From Leptasterias polaris (taxonomy: Eukaryota > Echinodermata > Asteroidea > Forcipulatida > Asteriidae): a stretch of 64,000 bases of DNA. Numbering within the stretch: the first letter of the stretch is position 1; each line of letters starts with the position of its first letter. The stretch is from positions 1 to 64,000 of the forward strand of contig JAZGTN010000028.1 of the NCBI GenBank assembly GCA_037783415.1, given 5' to 3'. Of this stretch, positions 22,023 to 33,957 are shown in pieces. The notes beneath the pieces are model-generated. The model saw only the letters and a list, made by a program, of their open reading frames with translations, was not told the DNA's origin and searched no databases. Position numbers and translations under genes: made by a program.

Positions 22023-25000
22023 TCATATTCATATTCATATACGTTTATTTTTCAATGTCATCATTAATGAACAACGAATTATAAAACATTATTACATCAT
22101 ATTATCAAAGAAATAATCTCGTGTTACTTACAATGTACACAAATTATGATGAATAAAGTTATCAAGGCTTACTATACAGGAGGAGGAAGACAACATTTAG
22201 GTTTGGGTGAAGCGCTGCTTTTATACCCGAACCTATTGACAGACAAACGAAGACAGGACAAAGGACTAAGACAGACAAAGACACGAGACAACTTACTATG
22301 TACTACAGCAAATAAGGAAGACAACCATAACTAAATACGTCTTTAACCACCTCCACCCTCAGATTAGTTATTAGCATGAGTATGCATTGAAAATGTGCTT
22401 TTTCAGACGTTGAATAAATATTGGGAGAGAACGTGACTTTTTTATGGGGTCTTTTAGGTCGTTCCAGAAAGTAACACCACGTTGGACAAGGCCATTTTTA
22501 TATAATGATGTTCTATTAAAACAGACGAAGATATTTTTCTTAGAAGTATTTCGGGTATTATATGAATGAATGTTTGACGCTAACAGAAAGCATGAGTTAA
22601 AACACAGTGGCAATGCATTATTCATATACCTGAACATAAATTTGCCTAAGCTTAAGTTATATAAATCTGCCAGTTTTAGCACTTTAAGTTTTAGAAATAA
22701 CGGAGCAGTATGATCACAATACCCAACGTTACATATTATGCGCATAGCTCGCTTTTGTAAAGTAAAGAGTCTATTACATTGACTTAAAGAACCACCCCAG
22801 GTAAGTATAGAATAATTTAAATAGGGAAGTACAAGTGAGTTGTAAAGTGTTAATAACACAGTACTTGGTATAAAGAATTTTAAACGATTCATTATACCAA
22901 TATTTTTTGATATTTTGCTCGAAACATTGTTGATATGACCTTTCCAAGTAAGGTTTTCATCAATTTGTATACCTAGAAATTTAGTACTGTTTACTTGCTT
23001 AAGGCTGGTGCCATTCAACACCAAGGGGACACAACGGGTATACTTACGGGATCTCGAACAAAAAATAATATAGTTTGATTTAAGAATATTAACACAGAGT
23101 TTGTTGCTTAAAAGCCAATCACCTATCTTTACAAGTTCAACGTTAAGTTTATGAACAGCTTCGTCAACATTGTTATGGCTATAGACAAGACTGGTATCAT
23201 CAGCAAATAAGCAAAATGATAAAATATTTGATGTATTACAAATGTCGTTTATATAAATTATAAATAATAAAGGACCTAAGACTGATCCTTGAGGAACTCC
23301 ACAAGTAATATCTAGATTCGATGAACTAACATAATTAAAGCTGACAAATTGTTTTCTATTTGATAAATAACTTTTGATCCAGTCCAAGGCTTTGCCACGA
23401 ATACCATAATGGTCAAGTTTGTTAAGTAAAATGTCATGATTAATCGTGTCGAAAGCCTTGGACAGGTCCAGAAAAATACCGATCGAGAAGTTTTTATCAT
23501 CGATAGCTTTCTGCAATTTGTTGACGACATAAGATGTAGCTAGTTCGGTGGAGCGATTCTCTCTGAATCCAAATTGAAATTCCGAAATTAAGTTGTGTTT
23601 GTTAACAAACGTTATTAATCGCTTAAATACAAGTTTCTCAAAGACCTTTGAGAAAAATGTGAGAATTGTTATTGGTCTGAAGTTGCCGAGATCATGTTTA
23701 TTGCCCCCTTTATGTATCGGTATAACTTTACCTGTCTTTAGTCCATCCGGGAAAATACCCGAGGATAAAGAGTTGTTAAATATTTCGGCTAGTGGTTTAG
23801 CAAGTCCGTATCTAGCATGTTTAATAACGGTACCATTCAGGCCATCAGACCCAGGTGCCTTACCACAAGGTATTCCGTTAAAGATGTCTACTACTTCCTC
23901 TTGTGTAATTGGACAAAAGAAAATGGAGTGCGAGCACTTGTCATTGAGAAACGATACAAATGAAGTGTTACTAGGAGGTAGCTTGTTAGCCAGCTTAGTA
24001 CCTATGTTAACAAAATACGTATTAAATGCATTGGCAATGTCATTGTTGTTATCTATTGTTACTCCGTCCTGCACAAAGTGTGAGGGGTTGAGCTTTGGTC
24101 TGCCCTTGTTCAGTAAGGTGTTAATAACATTCCAGGTTCCTTTAGCATTACCCTGCTCTTGATTAAACTTGTTGTTAAAGTAATTTTTCTTAGATGTTCT
24201 AATCAAGCTATTTAGTTTGTTTTTATAAAGAGTATAAATTGATTTGTTGGGAGGAGTAGGTTTTTGAAGAAACTTTTTATAAAGAACATTTTTCCTAATA
24301 ATTGACGTGTATATTCCATTTGATAACCATGGCGACTTACAATGGTCGTACCGGCATTTAACCTCTTGTAGCGGGAAATGCCTGTCATAAAGTTTAAGAA
24401 CATATTCTATGAAGGCCATATACAACTCATTGGTGTCATTTACAGATGCAATAAAATCCCACTGTGTTTCATTTATATCATTAACAAAATGTTGAATATT
24501 ATTGCTATTAAAGATACGTTTGTTAAATATACGCTTACCAATTACATTTTCTTTTAATTTGTCAAGAATCAAAAAAACTGGTAAATGATCACTAATGTCA
24601 GTTGTTAGGACACCGGCAGTAAGATTCAATAAATCATTAGTAAAAATGTTATCGATTAAGGTAGCACTACCAGCAGTAATTCTCGTTGGCTTAGTTATTG
24701 TTGGATAAAAAGAATGGGAAGATAAAATATCAACAAAGTTTTGTACGGAACTGTCTGTTTCGCAATGCAATAAATTGATATTAAAATCGCCCATAATATA
24801 GCACTTTTTGTTTTGATTATTTATGGTTCCCAAAATATCATTAATTTGATCAGTAAAATTTACAAATAAAGAATTTGGTGGTCTGTAAATAACTCCGACA
24901 ATGATATTAGTAGAATGCTCATTAACAATTTCAATAAAGCATGATTCAATTTCAGTATTATTAATACATAACTCAGTTCGAGTTTTATAAACCATATTAT

Positions 25001-25845
25001 GTTTAACATATAGTGCTACTCCACCACCCTTTTTGTTCTGTCTACATGACCCTTCAAGTGAAAAACCTGGAATTTGTATCAGTGGATCGTTAATATCAGA
25101 TAGCCACGTTTCAGATATTCCAATTACAGAAAAACTGTTTTGTAAAAGGTTTAGTAATCCACAATGTTTGATATATTTTTAGATAGACTGCGGGAATTAA
25201 AATGTAACAGTTTCGTATGAGCATTCAAATGGAAATCATTTAAGAATTTATCTTGATCGTAATAATCACAAGAAATGACAGGTGATTCAAAATTCAGGTC
25301 TGGATCAATATCAGGGTTCAAAGCAGTATCAGATGTGGTTTCTTTCATCCGTGATTTTGTTCAGTAATGAGTCTGAATGGAAACGCTTGACTAATCTAAT
25401 AGTTACATAACGCAAGCCAGCGTGTTGAATAGAAATTTGGTTGACAAAAGTTGCAAGGGGAAATGGAGCACACAGCAATACATTTTCATGGTTGCTAAAG
25501 TAAATGTTGACAGTTGCCATAGTACATATAAACAACACAAACAGAAAGAAATTGAGACACAAACTACACAAACCAAAAACATCACACACACAAAAAAATA
25601 AACAAGTAAAGAAAACAAATAATATAAGAAGGCGAAAGGAGAAACGGAAATATTAGAAGAGTCACTGGGGTACTTATAAAAAGGGTAAAAGTAAAACCTT
25701 TACACAAATAACAAGCAAAATAGATATTAACACACGACAGATGAAATGGGGATGGACTAATAAAACCTGCAAAATGAATTCGTATACCAGGATCCCACAG
25801 ACATGTAGCTTTGAGAGAAATCAACAACACGTGGAACATTAATAA
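22022..25845 (-). mobile_element. LINE C: nearly full-length Jockey/CR1-superfamily element
   Basis: An almost complete non-LTR retrotransposon inserted within the endonuclease domain of LINE A. The 3' end is at about 22022-22045, with tail repeats ATATTCATATTCATAT on the plus strand. The long ORF2 frame covers 22371-24995 and continues upstream after one frameshift to 25348. Its 5' limit near 25845 is judged from where LINE A resumes (LTETWLS and LPGY at 25850-25970). No clear target-site duplication is seen, and a few tens of bases of LINE A seem to be missing at the joint. Confidence 0.85.
22371..25348 (-). pseudogene. LINE C ORF2: endonuclease plus reverse transcriptase, one frameshift
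   Basis: The main open frame has 874 codons (22371-24995). Endonuclease landmarks are VIYRPPNSLF, YIMGDFNINLLH (68-77) and SDHLPV (135-140). RT landmarks are CGKAPGSDGLNG, NFRPITILTFFSKVFEKL, FGFRENRSTE, IFLDLSKAFDTINH (catalytic Asp at about 510), GVPQGSVLGPLLF and LFADDTSLV (FADD at 597-600). The N-terminal endonuclease start, LLHFNSRSLSKNISNIVDY, lies in another frame (25151-25348), and the linking stretch GISETWL...NKKGGGVALYVKHN is in the main frame. A single missing base near 25151 accounts for the break. Everything else is intact, so the insertion is recent. Confidence 0.9.
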
Positions 25846-25849
25846 ATGT
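25349..25849 (-). other. LINE C 5' region
   Basis: Minus-strand sequence upstream of the frameshifted endonuclease start. Short open frames (25329-25589 and neighbours) may include the beginning of ORF2 or a 5'UTR, but I see no ORF1 zinc-knuckle or RRM motif. Confidence 0.45.
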
Positions 25850-25985
25850 ATAGCCAGGTAGAGTTATCTCATTCATCACCACATGATCATGCTAAGCCAG
25901 GTCTCAGTGAGGATCATAATGTGGAAAGTTTGAGCGCCTGCAAGGCAGCTGGCTGAGTGTACCCTCTCCAGGACATTCAATTATT
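25850..25985 (-). pseudogene. LINE A, 5'-most surviving part (endonuclease N-terminus)
   Basis: The minus strand reads ILTETWLS and then NEITLPGYT-like sequence with stops and shifts, which matches the endonuclease start of LINE D (TETWLS...GEITLPGYDFV). It resumes LINE A on the far side of LINE C. LINE A is truncated just beyond it, next to the head of the oppositely oriented LINE D. Confidence 0.6.
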
Positions 25986-26336
25986 TTGCTGGTTTTAAGT
26001 TGCAAGGAACTGTTAAATTGTTATAATCTGTTTGTTTAGTGATCTGGACTTTACTGGACACATTTTGGACTATATTTTGTAATCTCTGTGATATTATTGA
26101 TAAAGTTTGATTTTCAAAAAATCACTCAGTGAAGCCTTATACATTAGCAATGGGAGACATGCTAGTGTACATCAGTATACCAGTCACTCCTGTGACCAGT
26201 CAAGTGTAGTGCTGCCATCACTTCAATAGCCAGCTTATCTATTGTCGTACCCAGGGGACTATTGTACTTTCTCAGTTAGGCCTGGGAATGCCTCAACATC
26301 TCTTTGTATCTACAAGTGGATCAAGTGAATTATAGA

Positions 26337-26542
26337 ATGGCTACTCTCCATCTCTTTGTGTTATTACATCGTTTGATCTTGTCATTCCTGCTTGCGTCCC
26401 ATGTAATGGAGGCAATTCACTCGCAGCATGTACTGTATGCCAACTCAGACGTAATCATAACCGAGCTACAAACAGAAGAAACCATGGTTGTTATATCGGC
26501 AAGAGACTTACTTACTACAGCAACTCGCAGGCCACATTCCGC
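26337..26542 (+). other. LINE D N-terminal leader, signal-peptide-like
   Basis: An ATG at 26337 opens a frame starting MATLHLFVLLHRLILSFLLA, a hydrophobic stretch that resembles a secretory signal. The frame carrying the 2A motif is shifted relative to it, so an indel probably separates the two; in the 2A frame the sequence just before the motif reads GKRLTYYSNSQATFRM. Leaders of this type upstream of 2A are known in some sea-urchin proteins and LINEs. Confidence 0.4.
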
Positions 26543-26587
26543 ATGTTGTTACTGCGTGCGGGAGATATTGAACTTAATCCTGGACCC
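26543..26587 (+). other. 2A ribosome-skipping peptide motif (LLLRAGDIELNPGP)
   Basis: Codons 26543-26587 encode MLLLRAGDIELNPGP, which contains the full D-(V/I)-E-x-N-P-G-P consensus preceded by the usual leucine-rich helix. In this family of sequences the ribosome skips formation of the Gly-Pro bond, here between 26584 and 26585. 2A-like sequences are known at the N-terminus of ORFs in CR1, L2, Rex1 and Crack-type LINEs of sea urchin and other invertebrates. Confidence 0.85.
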
Positions 26588-29500
26588 TCGGATAATGGAC
26601 ATATCAACATTGACAATTCGACACAACATAAAAAAAGATCCTCAAAGATTTGTTACTCCGAAAGGGAACTCACCTGTTTTGACAACGGTCATTTCCTACC
26701 TACTAACACATGGCACACCTTAAAGACTCTGGGTCTGTGTAGAAAATTACCTACACGTCGGGGAACTACAGCTGGAATAAAACGGAAAAATAACTTTTAC
26801 AATATTCGCGATGGGAATCGTGAGTCTTTGGCCAATGCATCTACAGAACTGAACAAGGGAGACAAATGTAATGTGTGTGTATTGAATGCACAGTCAATAT
26901 GCAATAAAGTTGATACCCTCACATATTATTTTATTGAAAATAATGTGGATATTGCTGCATAAACTGAGACTTGGCTTAGCAACACTCAGAAACATAGGAA
27001 AACAATTGGAGAAATAACACTTCCGGGGTACGATTTTGTCCATGTACCTCGCCCTCATAGATCAGGTGGTGGAATTGCTCTTCTTCTTAGAAAAACAATA
27101 AAAAGGAGCCCTGTATCTTCACATGATGCTGTGAGTTTTGAAAGTCTGGCATGTGACCTGCAGTTTGCTCAGAACCAGACCCCTGTCAAACTTGTGGTGA
27201 TCTATCGGCCACCATACTCCCAGAAACATAGAGTTACATCAAGGACATTCTTTAATGAGTTTGAGGAATACTTGTCATATTTACTTTCATCAGGTAAACA
27301 ACTTTTAGTTGTGGGTGACTTTAATTTTCATTGGGATATTGAAACTAATCAAGATGCCAATACCATGAGAGATATTCTTGAAAATGCTAATCTTACACAG
27401 CATGTCTCTGAACCAACCCACTTGAATGGACATACTTTGGACCTCGTTATTTCTCGCCTTGGGGATGGTCTTGTGGATTCAGTAAATGTTTCAAACTTCC
27501 TTACTGATCATGCTGCTCTTTTGTGCAAGCTCAATCTATCAAAACCATGTTCTTCAAAAAGACTTATCTCCTATCGCATTTTGAAGAAAATTAACCATGT
27601 AGATTTCGCAAGAGACATACTACAGTCTGACATTAATGACCTCAGCAAAGATAACGCTGATGACTTAGTCCTGCTGTACAACACTACGATGTTTGGTCTA
27701 CTAGAAAAACATGCACCTGTTAAGAAGAGGGAAATTGTCGTTCGACCGTCGAACCCCTGGTATACTTCGGAAATTACTGAAGCTAAACGAACACGCAAGC
27801 GACTTGAACGACAATGGAGAAGAACTAGATCTGAAGTTCATCGCCAATTGTTCAAGGACCAACGCCTGCAAGTAACGCAATTAATTGAGAGGACCAAGAC
27901 AGCATACTTTGAAGAATTAATTTTGAACTGTCAAGATCAAGGACAGCTTTTTAAAATAGTTGAAAATCTACTACACCAGAAGGACAAAGGAAAGCTACTA
28001 TCACATGGGACACAAACAGAACTGGCTGAACAGTTTTTGAAATATTTCTCAGAAAAGATACTTCACATTCAAGAAACAATGGATGCATCTCACGTGAGAC
28101 AGAATCTCAACGATGACCATCATCCTGGTATTGTTGGAACACCGCACCTGGACCACTTTGATTTGGCAAGTGAGAGCGAGGTCCAGAAAATCATTCTTTC
28201 TTCTCCATCAAAAACTTGCTCTCTCGATCCTGTTCCTACCTGGATTTTGAAGAAGCACATCCATCTGCTACTTCCAAGTATTTGTCGTGTCATCAACACA
28301 TCCCTGAGAACAAGTACTTTCCCTGTGCGGTTTAAAAATGCCTTGGTTACACCAATTCCCAAAAAACCAAATCTTGACTGTGAGGAGTTGAAGAACTATC
28401 GACCCATATCGAATCTTCAGTTTATCTCCAAAGTGTTGGAAAAAGTAGTCGCTTCCCACCTAACAGATCATCTCACAGACAACCAGCTTTATGAACCCTT
28501 CCAATCAGCATACAGGAAAAATCATGGCACAGAGACAGCCCTAATGTGTGTTCATAACGATATCATGCAGGCTTTAGATTGTAAGAAAGCAGTATTTCTT
28601 GTATTACTGGATCTGTCTTCTGCCTTTGATACAATTGACCATAGAATACTTCTCCAGCGTCTTGAATCTCTTGGAGTTACCGGCCCTGCTCTAGCCTGGT
28701 TTGCCTCTTACCTCTGTGGAAGAAGCCATGCAGTCAATATTAGCGGTACTGTATCATCCCAGGCTCCAGTTCCATACGGAGTTCCACAAGGGTCAGTGCT
28801 GGGTCCTCTTCTCTTCAGCATCTACTCGGCTCCCATCGCAGGCATAGCCCGCAGACATGGCATCCAGGTTCATATGCTGATGACACCCAACTCTATATTA
28901 CATTCGACCCCGATCATGAGGATGGAGAAGACCAGGCAAGAAGCAAACTACAGACCTGCATATCAGACATTAAAACATGGATGACTCTTAATCGTTTAAA
29001 GTTGAACGATGCAAAAACAGAGCTTCATCAAAGAATAATCAAGCAAAGATCAAGGACAAATCCCTCATTGTTGGTGACTCTCGGATAGCAGCCTCTCCAT
29101 CGGCACGGAATCTTGGTATAATATTTGACCAAACAATGAGGATGGAGTCTCAAGTAAAAAGCACCTGCAAATCTGTATACTTCCAGATTCGAAACATTAG
29201 CAGCATCAGGAGGTATCTAAGCGACTCAGCTGCAAACACTGTTGTGCACGCTTTAATTATGTCAAGACTTGATTATGGAAACTTCCTAACTAATACGGCA
29301 TCAACTCACAGCTCCTTCACAAATTACAACTGGTACAGAATGCTACCGCTAGAATGCTCACTCACACCCGGAAATATGAACATATAACACCAGTATTGAA
29401 GAGTCGACTGCATTGGCTTCCAGTACGTGAACGCATAAAGTTCAAGGTACTCTTTATGACATGGAAGGCACTACATGGATCTGCACCACCCTACATTCAG

Positions 29501-29719
29501 AACCTGCTGAGAGAGTACACACCGTCCCGGAATTTACGTTCATCATCCCAACACCTGCTATACTGTCCTCGGACCAAAGCTTCATATGGAGACAGAACAT
29601 TTTCATTTATCGCACCCACACTATGGAACATATTGCCTCTAAACATTCGAACCTCTCCCACCGCAGATGTCTTTTGTTCTAAACTCAAGACATTTCTATT
29701 TAATTTATCATACCAATAA
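26543..29719 (+). pseudogene. LINE D ORF2: 2A, endonuclease, RT; broken
   Basis: The 2A frame runs to an in-frame TAA at 26960-26962, exactly where the endonuclease reads (A)xTETWLS. The same frame continues with GGGIALLLRK, VVIYRPPYSQ, LLVVGDFNFHWD, HVSEPTHLNGHTLDLVI and LTDHAALLCKL, then RT motifs DPVPTWILK, NYRPISNLQFISKVLEK, FQSAYRKNHGTETAL, LDLSSAFDTIDH and GVPQGSVLGPLLF. At 28876 four bases are missing from the YADD motif (HM then DDTQLY in the next frame), which destroys the catalytic centre. Further shifts follow; the last block, 29354-29719, is HITPVLKSRLHWLPVRERI to LWNILPLNIRTSPTADVF. Confidence 0.9.
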
Positions 29720-29830
29720 CTTTTGCACCAGCACCCCGCTTATTGTTTGTCCTGGAGAGAATTAATTAAACGTCTCGGAATAGTTTTACTAGATATAGAC
29801 GACGCTATACAAAGGCTGGACAAGTAAGTA

Positions 29831-31040
29831 ATGTCGATGGCATGGCTCAGCGTGTAGTCGCATAGCAACAAGGTCTTGTTGCAGATTGAGTGAGCGTTCC
29901 AATGGGCAACATGAGGGTAATTACACTGTGGGTCCGCGATTTTGGTTAGTTCATCTTTATTGTTGGGGACTACATGAGACTCGCGGTGGATATGACATAT
30001 TTCACATTTTTGCACCCCCATAAACTACGGTTTACCAAAGATAGAACAGGTCAGACAACGAGACTCAAAGCTGGTATAGTGTCAACATCATGATAATTAA
30101 TCCAGAGGTCAAATGTTAGAACCCCATGTGAGTAATTTTTTTTTAATTACCCCAAAAGGGAATTAAATTTGCCAATTCAGTTTCCTTCATGGTTTATTTC
30201 TTGGTAAATTTTACATTAGTAACATTTGAAATTGTCATGATTCAAAAAGATTTAAATCCTCTGTGACAGGTGTAGAAAGACTATTGTTCTGTAGAAAGAC
30301 CCACTGTTTATGATGGAGTTAATTACCCTTCTTCCACTGTTTATATTTCCACCTAAGCTCTTATAGCACCCTGGTGGAAGTTAAATTCTTCAGAATATTT
30401 TGTACTAAACAACACTCTTGCTCCTTGTATTGTGTGGTTAGTCACCCCTCTACATAGTTTACTTCAGATAGCAGCCTGTGTCAATAAATCGGTAAGCTTA
30501 AACTTTGTATTGTTATTTATTTTGACAATCATAGGCCTAATACTCATTACTTTCTTTGGATGATCATTCCTAAAGTTGTATTTTTGGAAATCTGATTTGG
30601 AAATATCTTTTGTTATGTACTTGTTTGGATTCGATTTTTTAAGACTATGTTTTTCTTCTTAAATGTGATTGAAAACTGTATTTTGATTAATTGTATTTCT
30701 TTTTGTTTCATTTACACAGGTTTTAAAGCCATTTTGATTTTAATCTATGACTTACTTTGGCACTGATGTTTTTAGTGGTTTCTTATTTGTTTCCCCAGTG
30801 TTAAGTTTGATTTACTTTATTCAAGTGATCCATTTTTGGGGGGTTACACCTCCACTAAGTATGATAATTGTATCAAAGGGACATTATTTTATAAGACTTG
30901 ATTTCATGTGTTGCATTGAGATTTGTCAGGTTGTTAAAAGTGAGGTACTGTAAAGAATTACTGTATAATATCATCCCTGAAGTAATTTTGCAGAATGTGT
31001 TGTCCCTTTGAAGGTGGATGTTTTTCCATGATGAGATAGT
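29831..31040. other. No gene seen
   Basis: AT-rich intergenic DNA without convincing ORFs, tandem repeats or inverted ends on either strand. Confidence 0.5.
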
Positions 31041-31285
31041 TTTATTACATGATTTTATTATTGTCAACTTGTGTTTTGCTTTGTTCTTGCCTTGTCCTTG
31101 TCTCCTTTTGTCCTTCCTTGTCAAGTTTTGTTTTGTTTTTGTTATGCAAAGTCTTCTGCTCTTGCATTGACTTTTCTGTTGGTGCCATGTCATGTCTAAA
31201 TTATCTACACCTTTTAATTTCCCATTCTGATTGTCTATATGATACAGATACTCTGAAAAAATAAACTGAACTGAACTGAACTTTT
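31041..31285 (+). repeat. Probable LINE 3'UTR end with (TGAAC)n tail
   Basis: A stretch rich in CTTGTCCTTGTCTCC leads to GATACAGATACTCTG, an AATAAA-like signal and a short TGAAC repeat (31263-31282). LINEs often end in such microsatellite tails. No coding part is left, so the family cannot be named. Confidence 0.35.
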
Positions 31286-31970
31286 CACTCACCGACTGAT
31301 TTATTTGTTTGCATTCTTTTTGAAGTATAGCCTTGTTTTATTGTTTTATTTTTGTTGTTATTACAAATTATGTAGGAGCATTCACTGACAATGCGTTTTC
31401 TCATAGACATCAGGAAAAGAAAAACACAAGAAACTTTTAAAGAATCCATCACAATAATTACAATGTTGCTTTGTATATCAAAACGATTTAAAAATGTAAA
31501 ATTTTAAGCATAAAGGTTTTCTTTGTGCTTCATGCTTTGACTTTGGTTTAATTTTATGAAATGGAGACCATTTAAAGACCTTTAAAACAATGAAAATTTT
31601 GTTTTTAGGTTCTCCATGTATATTTTTATAAGTTTTGAGATTTTTCTTTATATATCAAAGACTAACCACAAGCTCCGAAAAGTTATATTTTTTTGTAAGT
31701 CAACACCGAATATTGTTCCAACTTCCAATCCATGTGCGAGTGTTGAGTTGACATGGAATTCCCCCGGCCCGTAAACCATAATTTTGAACATTTGCCACGT
31801 TTTTTGTTTAAATACTGGGGTAAGATGGGACAGATAGTTAGTTTTTAGATAATAAAAATTTAATTTAACCCTAATCTGTCATGTGGGCTTTCTACTACTG
31901 AAGGTTAGATTGTAACATGTTAATGAAATTTCAAGGGTTTTTAGATACTAAAACTTTACTTTTCCTGCCA

Positions 31971-31994
31971 CCCCCCCCCCCCCCCCCCCCCCCC
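31971..31994. repeat. Poly-C tract
   Basis: A run of about 24 cytosines after CTTTTCCTGCCA. The surrounding 31286-32184 has no gene. Confidence 0.9.
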
Positions 31995-32184
31995 TTGAGT
32001 CACGATGGGATGCATGCACTGTAATGACGGGTGAAAGAAATATTTAAGTGGGATATTGGAAATTAATGTGGGTCAAATTGGGGCAAATGACAAAAATTGC
32101 ATGACCATTACTAGTAGTAATACTACTACAATATAACTGTCAGGAGTTTTTATAGTGTGAAAACTAGGTTTTAAAAAACCTGTT

Positions 32185-32534
32185 TTAAAGGGTGTGTACA
32201 ACATTGGTAAGAATGAAAATATAAATGTTCACAGATTTTCACATAACTTACAAGGTATAAAGATGGTCATGGTGGAAAACTTCCCTTGAAATAGTTTTGG
32301 TTGAAATGCCATAGTTTTTAGGAAATGAGTAAAATAACAGTATTTATCCTGCAGGATAAATTCTGATTTTTGAAAAGAAGTTAAAACACTTTTTCACTGT
32401 TTTCTCATGATTCCTATAACCGATTTAGCTTAATAAACTTTCACAGGTTTGTTATTTCATGTATGTACATGTTGGGTCACATCAAGTTTGGATACAGGTC
32501 TTTGGCAATTACCAATGTTGTAAACACCCTTTAA
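32185..32534. mobile_element. TTAA-flanked MITE (350 bp), family GGGTGTGTACAACATTGGTA
   Basis: TTAA at 32185-32188 is followed by AGGGTGTGTACAACATTGG. The right end is the complement, CCAATGTTGTAAACACCCT followed by TTAA at 32531-32534. A near-full copy in the opposite orientation is at 42932-43250 and a half copy ends at 43871. The TTAA sites suggest a transposase of a TTAA-targeting superfamily (piggyBac or Kolobok type); no transposase is present. Confidence 0.8.
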
Positions 32535-33081
32535 ACAAAATTATATTATTCAACAATAATTTACACCTTTGAGCATTTTAAAAACAAATCTGTTTACAGT
32601 TTTGTTTCAAACAATTAAATGCGTCGCAATGGCCATTTTACCCCTACCGTGATAGGTTGTTGATATTAAGTTGTTGACAAATTGGCTCATTTTACCCCAA
32701 TAGAATAACAACTGGGGTTGTAAACGGGACAAATAACAAAAAATATCCAGATATAAAATATTTCTGCATTCGGTCAGCCGACAGTAATATCATATCTGAT
32801 ATTGTGCTCACAAAATGGGACAAGTGCTGTTGTAAAGACATCTGTTGATGTCTTTCAAAAATACCCATGGACAAATGATGACCCGCACCCTGTTCAGTGT
32901 ACATGTGTATGATAAGTTGACGACGTGCTGGTAAATACGACTCACGCTAATAATAGAAAAAGAAAACAGTAAAAGGGCGACCTCCAGTGTGCCAGAGACA
33001 GGTCGGGCTACATATGGACGAAACTATTTTTGCAGAAAGGGGGTTTGCAAGAAATAGTTTGGTAAATGCACTGTCCCATCG

Positions 33082-33132
<51 letters not shown>
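33082..33132. repeat. 51-base uninterrupted poly-C tract
   Basis: A run of 51 cytosines, followed 70 bases later by a ~23 T run (33204-33226). Open frames through it encode only poly-Pro or poly-Gly. It is a strong i-motif/G-quadruplex candidate and a likely site of sequencing-length error. Confidence 0.95.
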
Positions 33133-33133
<1 letters not shown>

Positions 33134-33399
33134 TGTCCCATCTTCCCCGGGACTCGTGTACCCCAGTTGGACAAGTTTCGTATCCGGCCGCCACATAAGG
33201 GATTTTTTTTTTTTTTTTTTTTTTTAATGGATTCTAAACCTAATATCCCTTTTTAAAATAATTATTCTTGGGGAATTGGAGCTAAAACGCAAAATTCAAG
33301 TGCACATTAAATTCTAGGGCACCGTAAAAACATTTATTTCAAACGAAATCTCATGTAAAGTACGCCTAATCCTACTCAAACCATGGAAGTAGGAATGAT

Positions 33400-33660
33400 T
33401 CAACGCACACAGGATGCCCGCTCACGTGGCTTCTTGCGAGTAGTAAAATGGCCGCTGCGTCATCGCGCGTGCTTCACGGCTGTGTGCACAGCGTATGCGT
33501 CGAAGCGCTATCCAGTCAGTATATAATAGAGATCAGTGCAGTGGCACAATTGACACACTCAGCGTTCTCCGGGTTCTATTATACAGCAGCAAGGCAACTT
33601 GCAATAGTCTGGTCCCCTGATGACAATTAACACATGTTAATGTTGGGCTATACCACAGAG
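33400..33660 (+). promoter_or_regulatory. CpG-containing region that could include the NSDHL-like promoter
   Basis: This is the only CpG-rich patch shortly upstream of the first recognised NSDHL-like coding exon (AAATGGCCGCTGCGTCATCG near 33445, which contains a TGCGTCA CRE/AP-1-like core). A 60-codon ORF here (33448-33630) has no recognisable similarity. The assignment rests on position only. Confidence 0.25.
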
Positions 33661-33957
33661 TAATCCCAGACTCTCATTTTAAAAGCAAGCCATTCCATGA
33701 TTACACGGCGGGTGGTGAGGGTGGTTGTTATTTTTGCTGGCTGTGCCTCAACTACTACTAGCGCATCCTTAACACTAATAACAGCTTGTTTCGTCCAGCA
33801 TTTCATTTAGTTGGTTGAATTTCAATGACAATGGTAGGTTTGATTTTTAACAGTGAAAAGTTACTGTCTGGATTTATTCTATTGACATTTAGTTGGGTTA
33901 TTTTGTTAGAAGTTGGGGACCCACATTTTGAAGCAGACGACGCAATCAAATACTACC

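Larger units (their letters stand above)
26000..29830 (+). mobile_element. LINE D: near full-length CR1/L2-like element with 2A motif
   Basis: A plus-strand non-LTR retrotransposon with a 5'UTR of a few hundred bases, an N-terminal leader with a 2A motif, endonuclease, RT, C-terminal region and a short 3'UTR ending near GACGCTATACAAAG at about 29808-29822. It lies head to head with the remains of LINE A. It is inactivated by an in-frame stop and several frameshifts (see the ORF entry). Confidence 0.85.

Noticed and set aside
32947..33256. ORFs with poly-glycine or poly-proline
   Set aside because: They are readings of the 51-base C tract.
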